Below, piece by piece: positions 6,895-15,183 of a stretch of DNA of 48,669 nt. The DNA lies in contig NZ_GG749279.1 of NCBI RefSeq assembly GCF_000160555.1, positions 95,915 to 144,583 of the forward strand, written 5' to 3'. Position 1 is the stretch's first letter; each line of letters opens with the position of its first letter. A program made the translations under genes and the position numbers. A model generated the notes under the pieces. The model did not search any database, was not told where the DNA came from, and was given only the letters and a program-made list of their open reading frames with translations. Source of the DNA: Centipeda noxia ATCC 43541. Its GTDB lineage: Bacteria > Bacillota > Negativicutes > Selenomonadales > Selenomonadaceae.

Positions 6895-9800
6895 GTGGAA
6901 TCCCCATTTCGTGTCGGGGTGGATGTCGGCTCAACGACGATAAAGCTGGTTGTTCTCGGCGAGGAGCATGCGATCCTTTACAAGAACTACGCACGCCATT
7001 TCTCGGAGATCGGCAAAGCCCTGCAGGAAAATTTGAGACAACTCAAGGAAGTTGTCGGCGATGCAAAGTTCTCCTTTGCGCTCACAGGCTCGGCGGGCAT
7101 GGGTATTGCCCAGCGCATCGGCCTGCCCTTCGTCCAGGAAGTCGTTGCCTGCGCTTCGGCGGTACGCCGTCTCATACCGGAGACAACGACGGCCGTAGAA
7201 CTCGGCGGCGAGGATGCAAAGATCACATATTTCGGCGATGCGCCGGAGCAGCGCATGAACGGCGTCTGTGCGGGCGGTACAGGATCGTTCATCGATCATA
7301 TGGCATCGCTTCTCTCGACGGATCCGATCGGTCTCAATGCGCTTGCAGAGAAGGGGAAGCGTGTCTATGCGATCGCTTCGCGCTGCGGCGTATTCGCCAA
7401 GACGGATGTTCAGGCGCTTATGAACGATGGCGCAGAGAAGGCAGATATTGCGCTCTCCGTGCTTCAGGCAGTTGTGAATCAGACCATCGGGAACCTCGCA
7501 CAGGGGCGCCCGATCGGAGGAAATGTCGCGTTCCTTGGCGGCCCTCTGCACTTTCTCCCAGAATTGAAAAAACGTTTTATCGAGACATTAAAGCTCGACG
7601 ATGATCATGTCGTTGATGTGGATTACGGCAATTATTTCGTTGCGGTCGGCGCGGCGCTCTCTGATGATGCCAGAGCAACCGATATGCGGGAGATGGAGAC
7701 GTGCATCGCGCGTGCGGAGCAGGAGGCAGCGGCGGAAACGCGCACAGCTGACTTCACTCTGTTCAAGGATGCGGCGGACTATGAGGCGTTCAAGCAGCGC
7801 CATGACCGTGACCGGGTCAAACGCGGAAATCTTGCGGACTATCGCGGCGCGATCTGCATTGGGATCGATGCAGGCTCGACGACGACGAAACTTGTTGCCA
7901 TTGGAAGTGACAAGGAACTGCTCTATACATCGTATGGCAGCAACCAGGGGTCGCCGCTGACCTCTGTCATCGAGGCGCTTCGTGCTTTTTATCGTGAAAT
8001 GCCCGAGGGGTGTCATATCGCAGGTGCTATGACGACGGGGTACGGCGAGGCAATCGTTAAGGCCGCGCTGCATGCGGACGGCGGCGAGGTTGAGACTTTC
8101 GCACATCTGCGCGCAGCGCAGGAGTTTTGCCCCGATGTCAGCTTTGTGCTGGATATTGGCGGGCAGGATATGAAGTGCTTCTTTGTGCAGGACGGCAGTG
8201 TCGGCAATATCACGCTCAACGAGGCGTGCTCGGCAGGCTGCGGTTCCTTCATCCAGAACTTTGCAGAGGGGCTTCATATGACTCCGGCGGAGTTTGCGGG
8301 CAAGGCGATCGGTGCCAAAGCCCCAGTCGACCTCGGAACGCGCTGCACGGTCTTTATGAACTCAAAAGTCAAACAGGCGCAGAAGGAGGGGGCAGAAGTC
8401 GCCGATATCTCGGCAGGCATTGCGCTCTCGGTTGTCAAGAACGCACTGTTCAAGGTCATGCAGCTCAAGGATGTCTCTGCGCTCGGCGACCATATTGTCG
8501 TACAGGGCGGGACATTTTACAACGATGCCGTCCTGCGCGCGCTTGAGAACCTGATCGGCAAGGATGTTATTCGACCTGATATTGCAGGGCTCATGGGAGC
8601 ATACGGCGCGGCTATTCTTGCGCTGGAGACGGGCACGGAGCATTCAACCCTCCTCGGGGCGGAAGCGATCGGAGACTTTAAGACCAAGACCAGCTCCTAC
8701 CGCTGCGGAAAATGTGGGAATAAATGTCTTATCACAATGCAGCAGTTCCCCAACGGTGAACGCTATTTCACAGGAAATCGCTGTGAGCGCGGCATCGGCG
8801 GCGAAAAGCATGAGGACGATACGCCGAATATCTACAAGTTCAAGTACCGCCGCGTGTTCAAACACTACAAGTCGCCGGCGGAGCCGCGGCGCGGGCGCAT
8901 CGGCATTCCCCGCACGCTCAATATGTACGAGGACTACCCGTTCTGGTTCACCTTCTTTGATCAGCTCGGCTACGGGGTTGTGCTCTCGGGGAAATCTTCG
9001 CCGCAGCTTTTCTACAAGGGCATGGCGACGATTCCGTCGGATTCGCTCTGCTATCCGGCAAAACTCGCACACGGTCATATTGTCGACCTCGTCGAAAAGG
9101 GCGTCGATACAATTTTCTATCCCTGTGAGCCGCACAATATGACCGATAAGCCCGGCTCATCGGCCAATCATTTCAACTGTCCGATTGTTGCGTCCTATGC
9201 GGAGAACATTCGCATTAACATGGATATCCTGCGCGAGAAGAACATTCGCTTTATCCAGCCGTTTCTGCCCATCGACGACCGGAACCGCATGATCGAACGC
9301 CTTGTGGAGGAATTTGGGAAAATTGAGGGCATCGGCAGGAAAGAGATCGCGGCCGCTGTGGATGCCGGCTATGCCGAGATCGAACAGTATCGGCAGGATG
9401 TGCGCGACTACGGTCAGCAGATACTTGAGCGCATTGCGAAGACGGGCGAGCATGCCATCCTCCTTGCGGGGCGTCCGTATCATGTCGACCCGGAGATCAA
9501 TCACGGCATTCCGGAGATGATCCAGTCCTATAAACTGCCGATTCTATCGGAGGATGCGGTCTACCATATGCCGGTACGGGAACGCCGCCTGCAGGTTGTC
9601 AATCAGTGGAGCTACCATGCGCGTCTTTACCATGCGGCGCAGTTTGTTGCCGAGCATCCGAATGTGACGCTCATCCAGCTCAGTTCGTTTGGCTGCGGTC
9701 TCGATGCGCTCACGACATCGGAGGTGCGCGAGATCCTCGAGTCACATAAGCGCATCTACACGATGATCAAGCTGGACGAGGTATCGAACCTCGGCGCTGC

Positions 9801-11151
9801 ACGGATACGTCTGCGCTCTTTGATTGCGGCGCTCGCGCGGAGAGAACCTCCTGCCTACCATGAGGTCCCCGTCATCGAGCGGCCGCGCTTCACCGAGGAC
9901 TGCAAGAAAACGCATACAATTCTGGCGCCCCAGATGGCACCGACTCACTTCGAACTCTTCCGAACGACGATGCGCAAACATGGCTATAACGTCGTCATTC
10001 CGCCGATGCCGGACAAGGCAGCAATCGATACGGGGCTGCGCTATGTGCACAATGACATGTGCTATCCGGCGATCGTCATCATCGGACAGCTCCTTGCCGC
10101 ACTCAAGGCAGGGCTCTGCGACCCCGATCATACGAGCATTGCCCTCTTTCAGACCTGCGGCGCATGCCGTGCGACCAACTATCTTGGCGTGCTGCGCAAG
10201 GCGCTCCGTGATGCGGGCTTCCCGAATGTCGCTGTCTTTGCCGTACGCGGCCTGCCCGAGGAGACGGACAGCTTTGCATTTAACCGCGAGATGATGGTGG
10301 ATGCTGTCAAGGCAGCCATTTACGGGGATCTGCTGATGAACGTGCGCAATCGCATGATGCCGTACGAACTCGTGAAGGGGACAACACAAGCGGCGTTCGA
10401 GAAGTGGATGGCGCGTGCGAAAGAGGAACTCGAACACGGCAGCGTGTTCAAGTTTCGCCGAATGATCAAGGACATCGTGCGTGACTTCGATCATATTTCG
10501 ATCGATGAGCGGCTCTGGAAGCCAAAGGTCGGCATTGTCGGTGAAATCCTCGTCAAGTATCATCCCGTTGCGAACAATGACATCGAGACGGTGCTGATGA
10601 ATGAGGGAGCGGAAGTCGTTATGCCGGACTTCGTCGACTTCTTTCTCTACTCGGCGTACGATCCGATCGCGCAGCACAAGCTGCTCGCGGGCTCTTACAA
10701 AGATCGGCTTTACGGACGCATGTTCATCAAAGTTATCGAATTCTTCCGCGCGCCGATGCGCAAGGCCTTGGAGGAAAGCCGCCACTTCCGCCCGCCGCAG
10801 TCCATCGACCATACGGCGGAGCTTGCTGCCCGCCACGTCAGCCTCGGCAATATGGCAGGTGAGGGCTGGTTCCTTACGGGCGAGATGGTCAAGCTCATTG
10901 AGGAAGGCGTACCCAACGTTGTCTGCCTTCAGCCCTTCGGCTGCCTGCCGAACCATATCACGGGCAAAGGGGTTATGCATGATCTGCGCAAGGCATATCA
11001 AGGAGCGAACATCACAGCGATCGATTGTGATGCGGGCTCAAGCGAGGTCAACCAGCTCAACCGCCTGAAGCTCATGCTTGCCGTGGCGAAGGAACGCCGC
11101 CCGGCAAAGGCGGATGCCTCGGCGCCGACCGAAGCAGCAAGTCTGCATTAA
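6895..11151 (+). CDS. Giant 2-hydroxyacyl-CoA dehydratase activase-like protein with two ASKHA ATPase domains
   Basis: This protein has about 1418 residues. Residues 1-260 and about 318-575 are two BadF/BadG/HgdC-type ATPase domains, each opening with the phosphate-binding DVGSTT or DAGSTT. Each keeps the Cys pair that bridges a [4Fe-4S] cluster in HgdC: Cys125/Cys164 and Cys445/Cys484, both 39 apart. A Cys-rich patch (RCGKCGNKC, about 602) follows, then a DUF2229-like region (about 665-900). The C-terminal part (about 1000-1350) resembles dehydratase/reductase subunits, with CGACR and CDAGSSE-like segments. The family probably drives ATP-dependent low-potential electron transfer; its substrate is unknown. 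GTG 6895 follows GGGTGG at 7 bases; ATGs at 6868, 6874 and 6880 have poor ribosome sites. It stands alone, unlike hgdCAB operons. Confidence 0.85.
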   Translation: MESPFRVGVDVGSTTIKLVVLGEEHAILYKNYARHFSEIGKALQENLRQLKEVVGDAKFSFALTGSAGMGIAQRIGLPFVQEVVACASAVRRLIPETTTAVELGGEDAKITYFGDAPEQRMNGVCAGGTGSFIDHMASLLSTDPIGLNALAEKGKRVYAIASRCGVFAKTDVQALMNDGAEKADIALSVLQAVVNQTIGNLAQGRPIGGNVAFLGGPLHFLPELKKRFIETLKLDDDHVVDVDYGNYFVAVGAALSDDARATDMREMETCIARAEQEAAAETRTADFTLFKDAADYEAFKQRHDRDRVKRGNLADYRGAICIGIDAGSTTTKLVAIGSDKELLYTSYGSNQGSPLTSVIEALRAFYREMPEGCHIAGAMTTGYGEAIVKAALHADGGEVETFAHLRAAQEFCPDVSFVLDIGGQDMKCFFVQDGSVGNITLNEACSAGCGSFIQNFAEGLHMTPAEFAGKAIGAKAPVDLGTRCTVFMNSKVKQAQKEGAEVADISAGIALSVVKNALFKVMQLKDVSALGDHIVVQGGTFYNDAVLRALENLIGKDVIRPDIAGLMGAYGAAILALETGTEHSTLLGAEAIGDFKTKTSSYRCGKCGNKCLITMQQFPNGERYFTGNRCERGIGGEKHEDDTPNIYKFKYRRVFKHYKSPAEPRRGRIGIPRTLNMYEDYPFWFTFFDQLGYGVVLSGKSSPQLFYKGMATIPSDSLCYPAKLAHGHIVDLVEKGVDTIFYPCEPHNMTDKPGSSANHFNCPIVASYAENIRINMDILREKNIRFIQPFLPIDDRNRMIERLVEEFGKIEGIGRKEIAAAVDAGYAEIEQYRQDVRDYGQQILERIAKTGEHAILLAGRPYHVDPEINHGIPEMIQSYKLPILSEDAVYHMPVRERRLQVVNQWSYHARLYHAAQFVAEHPNVTLIQLSSFGCGLDALTTSEVREILESHKRIYTMIKLDEVSNLGAARIRLRSLIAALARREPPAYHEVPVIERPRFTEDCKKTHTILAPQMAPTHFELFRTTMRKHGYNVVIPPMPDKAAIDTGLRYVHNDMCYPAIVIIGQLLAALKAGLCDPDHTSIALFQTCGACRATNYLGVLRKALRDAGFPNVAVFAVRGLPEETDSFAFNREMMVDAVKAAIYGDLLMNVRNRMMPYELVKGTTQAAFEKWMARAKEELEHGSVFKFRRMIKDIVRDFDHISIDERLWKPKVGIVGEILVKYHPVANNDIETVLMNEGAEVVMPDFVDFFLYSAYDPIAQHKLLAGSYKDRLYGRMFIKVIEFFRAPMRKALEESRHFRPPQSIDHTAELAARHVSLGNMAGEGWFLTGEMVKLIEEGVPNVVCLQPFGCLPNHITGKGVMHDLRKAYQGANITAIDCDAGSSEVNQLNRLKLMLAVAKERRPAKADASAPTEAASLH

Positions 11152-11251
11152 AGTGTGGACGCCTACATTCTCGCTTCAAGGACCATGGAAAGACCTCCTA
11201 AGTCCGAAGAGATAGGGGGCCGCGTAAAGATAAAAGAATAAAATAAGACAG

Positions 11252-11284
11252 GAGTTACTGCATATGCGCAGTAACTCTTTTTTT
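11252..11284 (+). terminator. Rho-independent terminator after the activase gene
   Basis: A perfect 10-bp stem (11252-11261 with 11268-11277) is followed by seven Ts. Confidence 0.9.
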
Positions 11285-11300
11285 ACAAAAGCACGTTCCA

Positions 11301-11329
11301 CGAACAAATTTTTCACAAAAATATGTTCG
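11301..11329. promoter_or_regulatory. 29-bp inverted repeat with CGAACA/TGTTCG ends (candidate operator)
   Basis: CGAACAAATTTTT (11301-11313) and AAAAATATGTTCG (11317-11329) are inverted copies with 12 of 13 matches around a CAC spacer. It ends 7 bases before the -35 of the YneA-like gene. The outer CGAAC/GTTCG words are Gram-positive LexA half-sites, though spaced farther apart than a classical SOS box. Confidence 0.55.
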
Positions 11330-11336
11330 AAAATAG

Positions 11337-11365
11337 TTGACCGAACCTCCTTTCTGTGATATTCT
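11337..11365 (+). promoter_or_regulatory. Promoter of the YneA-like gene
   Basis: TTGACC (11337-11342, 5 of 6) and TATTCT (11360-11365, 4 of 6) have a 17-base spacer. A CGAAC word (11342-11346) touches the -35. Confidence 0.6.
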
Positions 11366-11370
11366 ATATG

Positions 11371-11385
11371 CGAACAAAAGTTTTG
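11371..11385. promoter_or_regulatory. Candidate LexA (SOS) box
   Basis: CGAACAAAAGTTTTG matches the Firmicute LexA consensus CGAACnnnnGTTCG at 8 of 10 defined positions and fully matches the looser clostridial GAACnnnnGTTY. It covers the predicted transcription start, a classical repressor position. Confidence 0.55.
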
Positions 11386-11427
11386 AGAATGTATATACGA
11401 ATATTGATATAAATGGAGGGATGGAAT

Positions 11428-11778
11428 ATGAAACGCATCGGTTTCGTGCTCAGCATATTTACGCTCGTTTGGATGGGGGTATCTGCACTTCATTTGACGA
11501 ACCCATATCTGCGTTCATCCGAGTTTGTCGAGGTATCGGTGATACGAGGAGATAGTGTCTGGACGATCGCCCGCAAATATGCGGCGAAAGAAACAATGGC
11601 GGAAGAGCTCGAAGAGGCAATCATCGAGGTGAATGACCTTCCGCCCGACGGCGCTGTTTATGCCGGACGCCGCCTGCTTGTGCCGGTCTTGGAGCCCGCC
11701 GAGCAGCTGCAGGCAATGGCGGACCACAAAGCCCTTGACACAGGGGGCCGTGCGCCTTATAATGGCTATACCGAGTAG
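11428..11778 (+). CDS. Small membrane-anchored LysM protein, YneA-like (candidate SOS cell-division inhibitor)
   Basis: This 116-residue protein has one N-terminal hydrophobic segment (about 3-22), which anchors or exports it, followed by one LysM domain (about 37-86) that binds peptidoglycan. That build matches YneA-type proteins, which Firmicutes induce through LexA to delay septation during DNA damage. The start at 11428 has GGAGGG 7 bases upstream; an ATG 15 bases earlier lacks a site. The promoter carries CGAAC-type operators, which supports SOS control, but no lexA gene is adjacent as it often is in other Firmicutes. A generic LysM cell-wall protein is the alternative. A strong terminator follows. 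Confidence 0.7.
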   Translation: MKRIGFVLSIFTLVWMGVSALHLTNPYLRSSEFVEVSVIRGDSVWTIARKYAAKETMAEELEEAIIEVNDLPPDGAVYAGRRLLVPVLEPAEQLQAMADHKALDTGGRAPYNGYTE

Positions 11779-11791
11779 GGTGGAAACATAT

Positions 11792-11842
11792 AGCCTTGTC
11801 CCTATGGGATGGATTTCCTATCCCAAGGGGCAAGGCTTTTTT
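11792..11842 (+). terminator. Terminator before thrS
   Basis: A long hairpin (GCCTTG arm at 11794 and CAAGGC arm ending at 11836, with a second CCC/GGG and ATCCC/GGGAT layer) is followed by TTTTTT. The gap is too short for a T-box. Confidence 0.85.
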
Positions 11843-11866
11843 CTATGATTGGGAGGAGAGCGTTCT

Positions 11867-13786
11867 ATGGTAAAGCTGACACTGCCGGATGGCTCCATTC
11901 GCGAGACAGAGGCGGGGACGACGCTGCTGGATGTCGTCAAGGGGATGAGCAATTCGCTGGCAAAAAAGGCACTGGCAGCGAGCCTCGACGGGAAGGTTGT
12001 TGATCTGACAACGCCCGTAACGAAGGATGCCGCCTTTCAGGTATTGACCTTTGCGGATGCGGGCGGACGGCTTGCTCTGCGTCATACTTGCTCGCACATT
12101 ATGGCGCAGGCAGTGAAGCGTCTCTATCCAGAGAGCCGTGTGCAGCTCGCAATCGGACCTGCGATTGAGAATGGCTTCTACTATGATTTCGATATGGAGC
12201 ATCAGTTGACAGACGCTGATCTGCGCGATATCGAGAAGGAAATGAAAAAGATCGTCAAAGAGAATCTGAAACTTGAGCGGCGTGAGATTCCGCGTGATGA
12301 GGCAATCGAATATTTCCGCGCCAAGGGTGAAAACTATAAGGTAGAACTCATCCGGGATCTGCCTGCCGATGCGACGATCTCGATCTATACGCAGGGAGAG
12401 TTTATCGATCTCTGTGCGGGCCCTCATGTCATGTCGACGGGCAAGGTTAAGGCGCTTAAGCTGCAGAGTGTGGCGGGAGCCTATTGGCGCGGGAGCGAAA
12501 AGAATAAGATGCTTCAGCGCATTTATGGCACGGCGTTTGAAAAGCAGGAAGAGCTTGATGCCTATCTCCATATGCTTGAGGAGGCAGCAAAGCGCGATCA
12601 TCGTAAGCTCGGCCGGGAACTCGATCTCTTCAGCCTGCATGAGGAAGGACCGGGGTTCCCGTTCTTCCACCCGAACGGCATGATCCTGCGCAACGCTCTC
12701 TTGGAGTATTGGCGCGAGGTACATCGTCGCTATGGATATCAGGAAATCAGTACGCCCGTGATCCTCAGCCGTAAGCTCTGGGAGACTTCCGGGCATTGGT
12801 TCCACTATCGTGAGAATATGTATACGACTGAGATTGATGGAGAGGATTATGCGATCAAGCCGATGAACTGTCCCGGCTGCATGCTTGTTTACCGCTCTCA
12901 GCTGCACAGCTACCGCGATCTGCCTCTGCGCCTCGCGGAGCTCGGCCTTGTGCACCGGCATGAGCTGTCGGGCGCGCTGCACGGACTCTTCCGCGTGCGC
13001 AATTTTACGCAGGACGATGCGCATCTCTTTGTGACGCCGGATCAGATCGAGGGAGAGATTCAGCACACGATCAATCTCTTTGACGAGGTTTACCGCACAT
13101 TCGGTCTCTCGTACAAGGCTGAGCTTTCGACACGTCCTGAAGACTCTATGGGCTCGGATGAGATGTGGGACCTGGCGACGGAAGGCCTCAGGAATGCTCT
13201 TGAAAATCGCGGTTTAGACTATATTGTCAACGAGGGAGACGGCGCGTTCTACGGGCCGAAGATCGACTTCCATCTGCGCGACTCGATCGGGCGGACGTGG
13301 CAGTGCGGGACCATCCAGCTGGATATGAGTCTGCCCGAGAAATTCGATCTGACCTATATCGGAGAGGATGGGGAGAAGCATCGTCCCGTCATGCTGCACC
13401 GCGTAGTTTACGGTTCTATTGAGCGCTTTATCGGTATTCTGATCGAAAATTATGCCGGTGCATTCCCCGTATGGATGGCTCCTGTTCAGGTGCGGATCCT
13501 GCCCATTACCGAACGGCATACAGCATATGCCGAGAGCCTGCGGGGCCGGATGTTTGATCTCGGGATCCGTGTCGAGGTGGATGACCGCAACGAAAAGACC
13601 GGCTATAAAATTCGCGAGAGCCAGGTCAAGAAGACCCCGTATACACTTGTCGTCGGCGATCAGGAACAGGAGACGGGGGCTGTTGCGCTGCGCAAATACG
13701 GAGAGAAGGACAGCGTTGTTATGGCGGCGGATGATTTCATCGCACTTGTGCAAGAAAAAATTGCAGTGCGGGCGCAAGAGTATTGA
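11867..13786 (+). CDS. thrS: Threonyl-tRNA synthetase
   Basis: This 639-residue class II synthetase charges tRNA-Thr. Domains in order are TGS (1-60), the editing domain with HxxxH at 73-77 and the CAGPH signature, the catalytic core with the zinc-site segment MNCPGCM, and a C-terminal anticodon-binding domain ending near 639. Length equals the usual bacterial enzyme. The ATG at 11867 has GGGAGGAG 8 bases upstream; an in-frame ATG at 11849 lies before that site. No T-box leader is present because only about 25 bases separate it from the preceding terminator. The stop codon overlaps the -35 of the infC operon promoter. Confidence 0.97.
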   Translation: MVKLTLPDGSIRETEAGTTLLDVVKGMSNSLAKKALAASLDGKVVDLTTPVTKDAAFQVLTFADAGGRLALRHTCSHIMAQAVKRLYPESRVQLAIGPAIENGFYYDFDMEHQLTDADLRDIEKEMKKIVKENLKLERREIPRDEAIEYFRAKGENYKVELIRDLPADATISIYTQGEFIDLCAGPHVMSTGKVKALKLQSVAGAYWRGSEKNKMLQRIYGTAFEKQEELDAYLHMLEEAAKRDHRKLGRELDLFSLHEEGPGFPFFHPNGMILRNALLEYWREVHRRYGYQEISTPVILSRKLWETSGHWFHYRENMYTTEIDGEDYAIKPMNCPGCMLVYRSQLHSYRDLPLRLAELGLVHRHELSGALHGLFRVRNFTQDDAHLFVTPDQIEGEIQHTINLFDEVYRTFGLSYKAELSTRPEDSMGSDEMWDLATEGLRNALENRGLDYIVNEGDGAFYGPKIDFHLRDSIGRTWQCGTIQLDMSLPEKFDLTYIGEDGEKHRPVMLHRVVYGSIERFIGILIENYAGAFPVWMAPVQVRILPITERHTAYAESLRGRMFDLGIRVEVDDRNEKTGYKIRESQVKKTPYTLVVGDQEQETGAVALRKYGEKDSVVMAADDFIALVQEKIAVRAQEY

Positions 13787-13812
13787 CAAGTCTTCGCCAT
13801 TTGTGATATTAT
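13783..13812 (+). promoter_or_regulatory. Promoter of the infC-rpmI-rplT operon
   Basis: A perfect TTGACA (13783-13788), which overlaps the thrS TGA stop, and TATTAT (13807-13812) have an 18-base spacer. Confidence 0.8.
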
Positions 13813-13818
13813 GGCTTC

Positions 13819-13920
13819 TGTTGAAAGCAGGAGCCACCGCTTCTCACCTGCGGACACAGTTGTCCGTCAGGTCGAAAATAGGATTTTTTAGGGTGGCTTT
13901 GTGCCGCCCTTTTCTATTTC
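13819..13920 (+). ncRNA. L20-type autoregulatory leader of the infC operon
   Basis: The 5' leader can form competing pairings. GCAGG (13827-13831) can pair with CCTGC (13847-13851). Alternatively ACCTGCGGAC (13846-13855) can pair with GTCCGTCAGGT (13862-13872). A terminator hairpin with a T-rich tail follows. Position before infC-rpmI-rplT and this architecture match the known Firmicute L20 leader, in which ribosomal protein L20 promotes premature termination. The assignment is by context and folding, not by covariance search. Confidence 0.75.
13891..13919 (+). terminator. Attenuator terminator inside the infC leader
   Basis: GGGTGGC (13891-13897) pairs with GCCGCCC (13903-13909), loop TTTGT, followed by TTTTCTATTT. 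It lies upstream of the infC ribosome site and is the likely regulated terminator. Confidence 0.8.
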
Positions 13921-13962
13921 CCGGATGATGTATATGAATCCGAACCAGGAGGTGTTCTTGCC

Positions 13963-14544
13963 ATAAGCAGGGAATCTTTGCGAATCAATGAGGAAATCCA
14001 TATCCGTGAGGTGCGTGTCACCAGTGCGGAGGGAGAACAGCTTGGCATCATGCTGACGCGCGATGCCCTACGTATGGCGGAGGAGCAGCATCTTGACTTG
14101 GTCGAGGTAGCGCCGAATGCAAAACCGCCTGTTTGCCGCATTATGGACTTTGGGAAGTTCCGTTATGAGCAGCAGAAGCGCGAGAAAGAAGCCAAAAAGA
14201 AGCAAAAGACCATCAGCATCAAAGAGGTCAAGCTGCGTCCGAACATCGATGAGCATGACTTTAATGTCAAGCTGAAGAATGCGCTTCGTTTCGTCGAAGA
14301 GGGCAACAAGGTCAAGGTGACAATTATGTTCCGCGGAAGAGAACTGTCTCATCCGGAACTTGGACGCGTGGTTCTCGACCGTGTTTCCGATCGGTTGGGC
14401 GATCTCGTAACCGTTGAGCGCGGCGCAAAGCTTGAAGGGAAGAACATGACTATGATTCTTTCCCCGAAGGCACAGAAGCCTGCCAAGGCGGCAAAACCTG
14501 CAAAACAGGAAAATAAAGGAGGAAATGACGATGCCGAAGATTAA
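13963..14544 (+). CDS. infC: Translation initiation factor IF-3, with non-canonical AUA start codon
   Basis: This 193-residue factor binds the 30S subunit, prevents premature 50S joining and checks start-codon pairing. The N-domain carries INEEI and [18 protein letters not shown], and the C-domain carries KEVKLRP and FRGRE. AGGAGGTG (13947-13954) ends 8 bases before ATA at 13963. Translation from there gives (M)[11 protein letters not shown], which aligns with the IF-3 N-terminus. No ATG, GTG or TTG lies at a suitable distance; the first in-frame TTG (13978) is 25 bases from the ribosome site. Rare start codons are known to make infC self-regulating. The C-terminus is a Lys/Ala-rich tail within which the rpmI ribosome site lies. 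Confidence 0.93.
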   Translation: MSRESLRINEEIHIREVRVTSAEGEQLGIMLTRDALRMAEEQHLDLVEVAPNAKPPVCRIMDFGKFRYEQQKREKEAKKKQKTISIKEVKLRPNIDEHDFNVKLKNALRFVEEGNKVKVTIMFRGRELSHPELGRVVLDRVSDRLGDLVTVERGAKLEGKNMTMILSPKAQKPAKAAKPAKQENKGGNDDAED

Positions 14545-14728
14545 AACACGCCGTGCCGCAGCAAAGCGCTTCAGCGTAACTGGGAGCGGAGAATTCCGCC
14601 GGAATAAGGCGTATAAGAGACATATTCTGGAGAAAAAGACGCCGAAGCGCAAGCGTAATCTGCGCAAAGCTGCGCTTGCCGATACGTCGGATTACAAGCG
14701 CATCCGCAAGATGCTCCCCTACGCATAA
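14531..14728 (+). CDS. rpmI: 50S ribosomal protein L35
   Basis: This 65-residue, very basic protein begins [14 protein letters not shown], the family hallmark. The ATG at 14531 has AGGAGG 8 bases upstream; the ATG at 14525 is only 2 bases from it. The gene overlaps the end of infC by 14 bases in another frame, which implies translational coupling. Confidence 0.96.
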   Translation: MPKIKTRRAAAKRFSVTGSGEFRRNKAYKRHILEKKTPKRKRNLRKAALADTSDYKRIRKMLPYA

Positions 14729-14778
14729 TCGGGGCAAAAGAAAAACCCGTATGTGGGTAGGAACGAGGAGGAATCAAA

Positions 14779-15132
14779 ATGCCAAGAGTAAAGAGCGGTG
14801 TCACAGCACATCGTCGTCATAAGAAGATCCTGAAGCTCGCGAAGGGGTATCGCGGCGCACGCAGCAAGCAGTTCAAGAAGGCAAATGAGACCGTCATGAA
14901 GGCGCTCTACTATGCGCGCCGTGACCGTCGTGCGAAGAAGGGAACATTCCGCCGCCTCTGGATCGTGCGCATTAATGCTGCCGCACGTGCGAACGGCATC
15001 TCATACAGCCGCCTGATGGCCGGGCTGACGAATGCTGGTGTTGAGGTCAACCGCAAGATGCTTGCAGATCTTGCCGTCGCCGATGCGGCTGCCTTCACAC
15101 AGCTCGTCAACGTGGCGAAGGAAAACCAGTAA
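14779..15132 (+). CDS. rplT: 50S ribosomal protein L20
   Basis: This 117-residue assembly protein binds 23S rRNA early in 50S biogenesis and, in Firmicutes, represses its own operon through the leader. The N-terminal basic extension ([22 protein letters not shown]) and the globular end ([19 protein letters not shown]) are canonical. GAGGAGG precedes the ATG. It is the last gene before a strong terminator. Confidence 0.97.
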   Translation: MPRVKSGVTAHRRHKKILKLAKGYRGARSKQFKKANETVMKALYYARRDRRAKKGTFRRLWIVRINAAARANGISYSRLMAGLTNAGVEVNRKMLADLAVADAAAFTQLVNVAKENQ

Positions 15133-15140
15133 GAAGAGAT

Positions 15141-15180
15141 GGAGCCTAATGAATCCCAAGATTCATTGGGTTCCTTTTTT
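15141..15180 (+). terminator. Rho-independent terminator after rplT
   Basis: A 15-bp stem with minor mismatches (15141-15155 with about 15160-15174) is followed by six Ts. Its tail ends 4 bases before the ATG of the next gene. Confidence 0.9.
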
Positions 15181-15183
15181 GCT

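Noticed and set aside
11779-11866. T-box riboswitch for thrS
   Set aside because: The gap is under 90 bases and holds only a simple terminator; no T-box consensus or specifier stem was seen.
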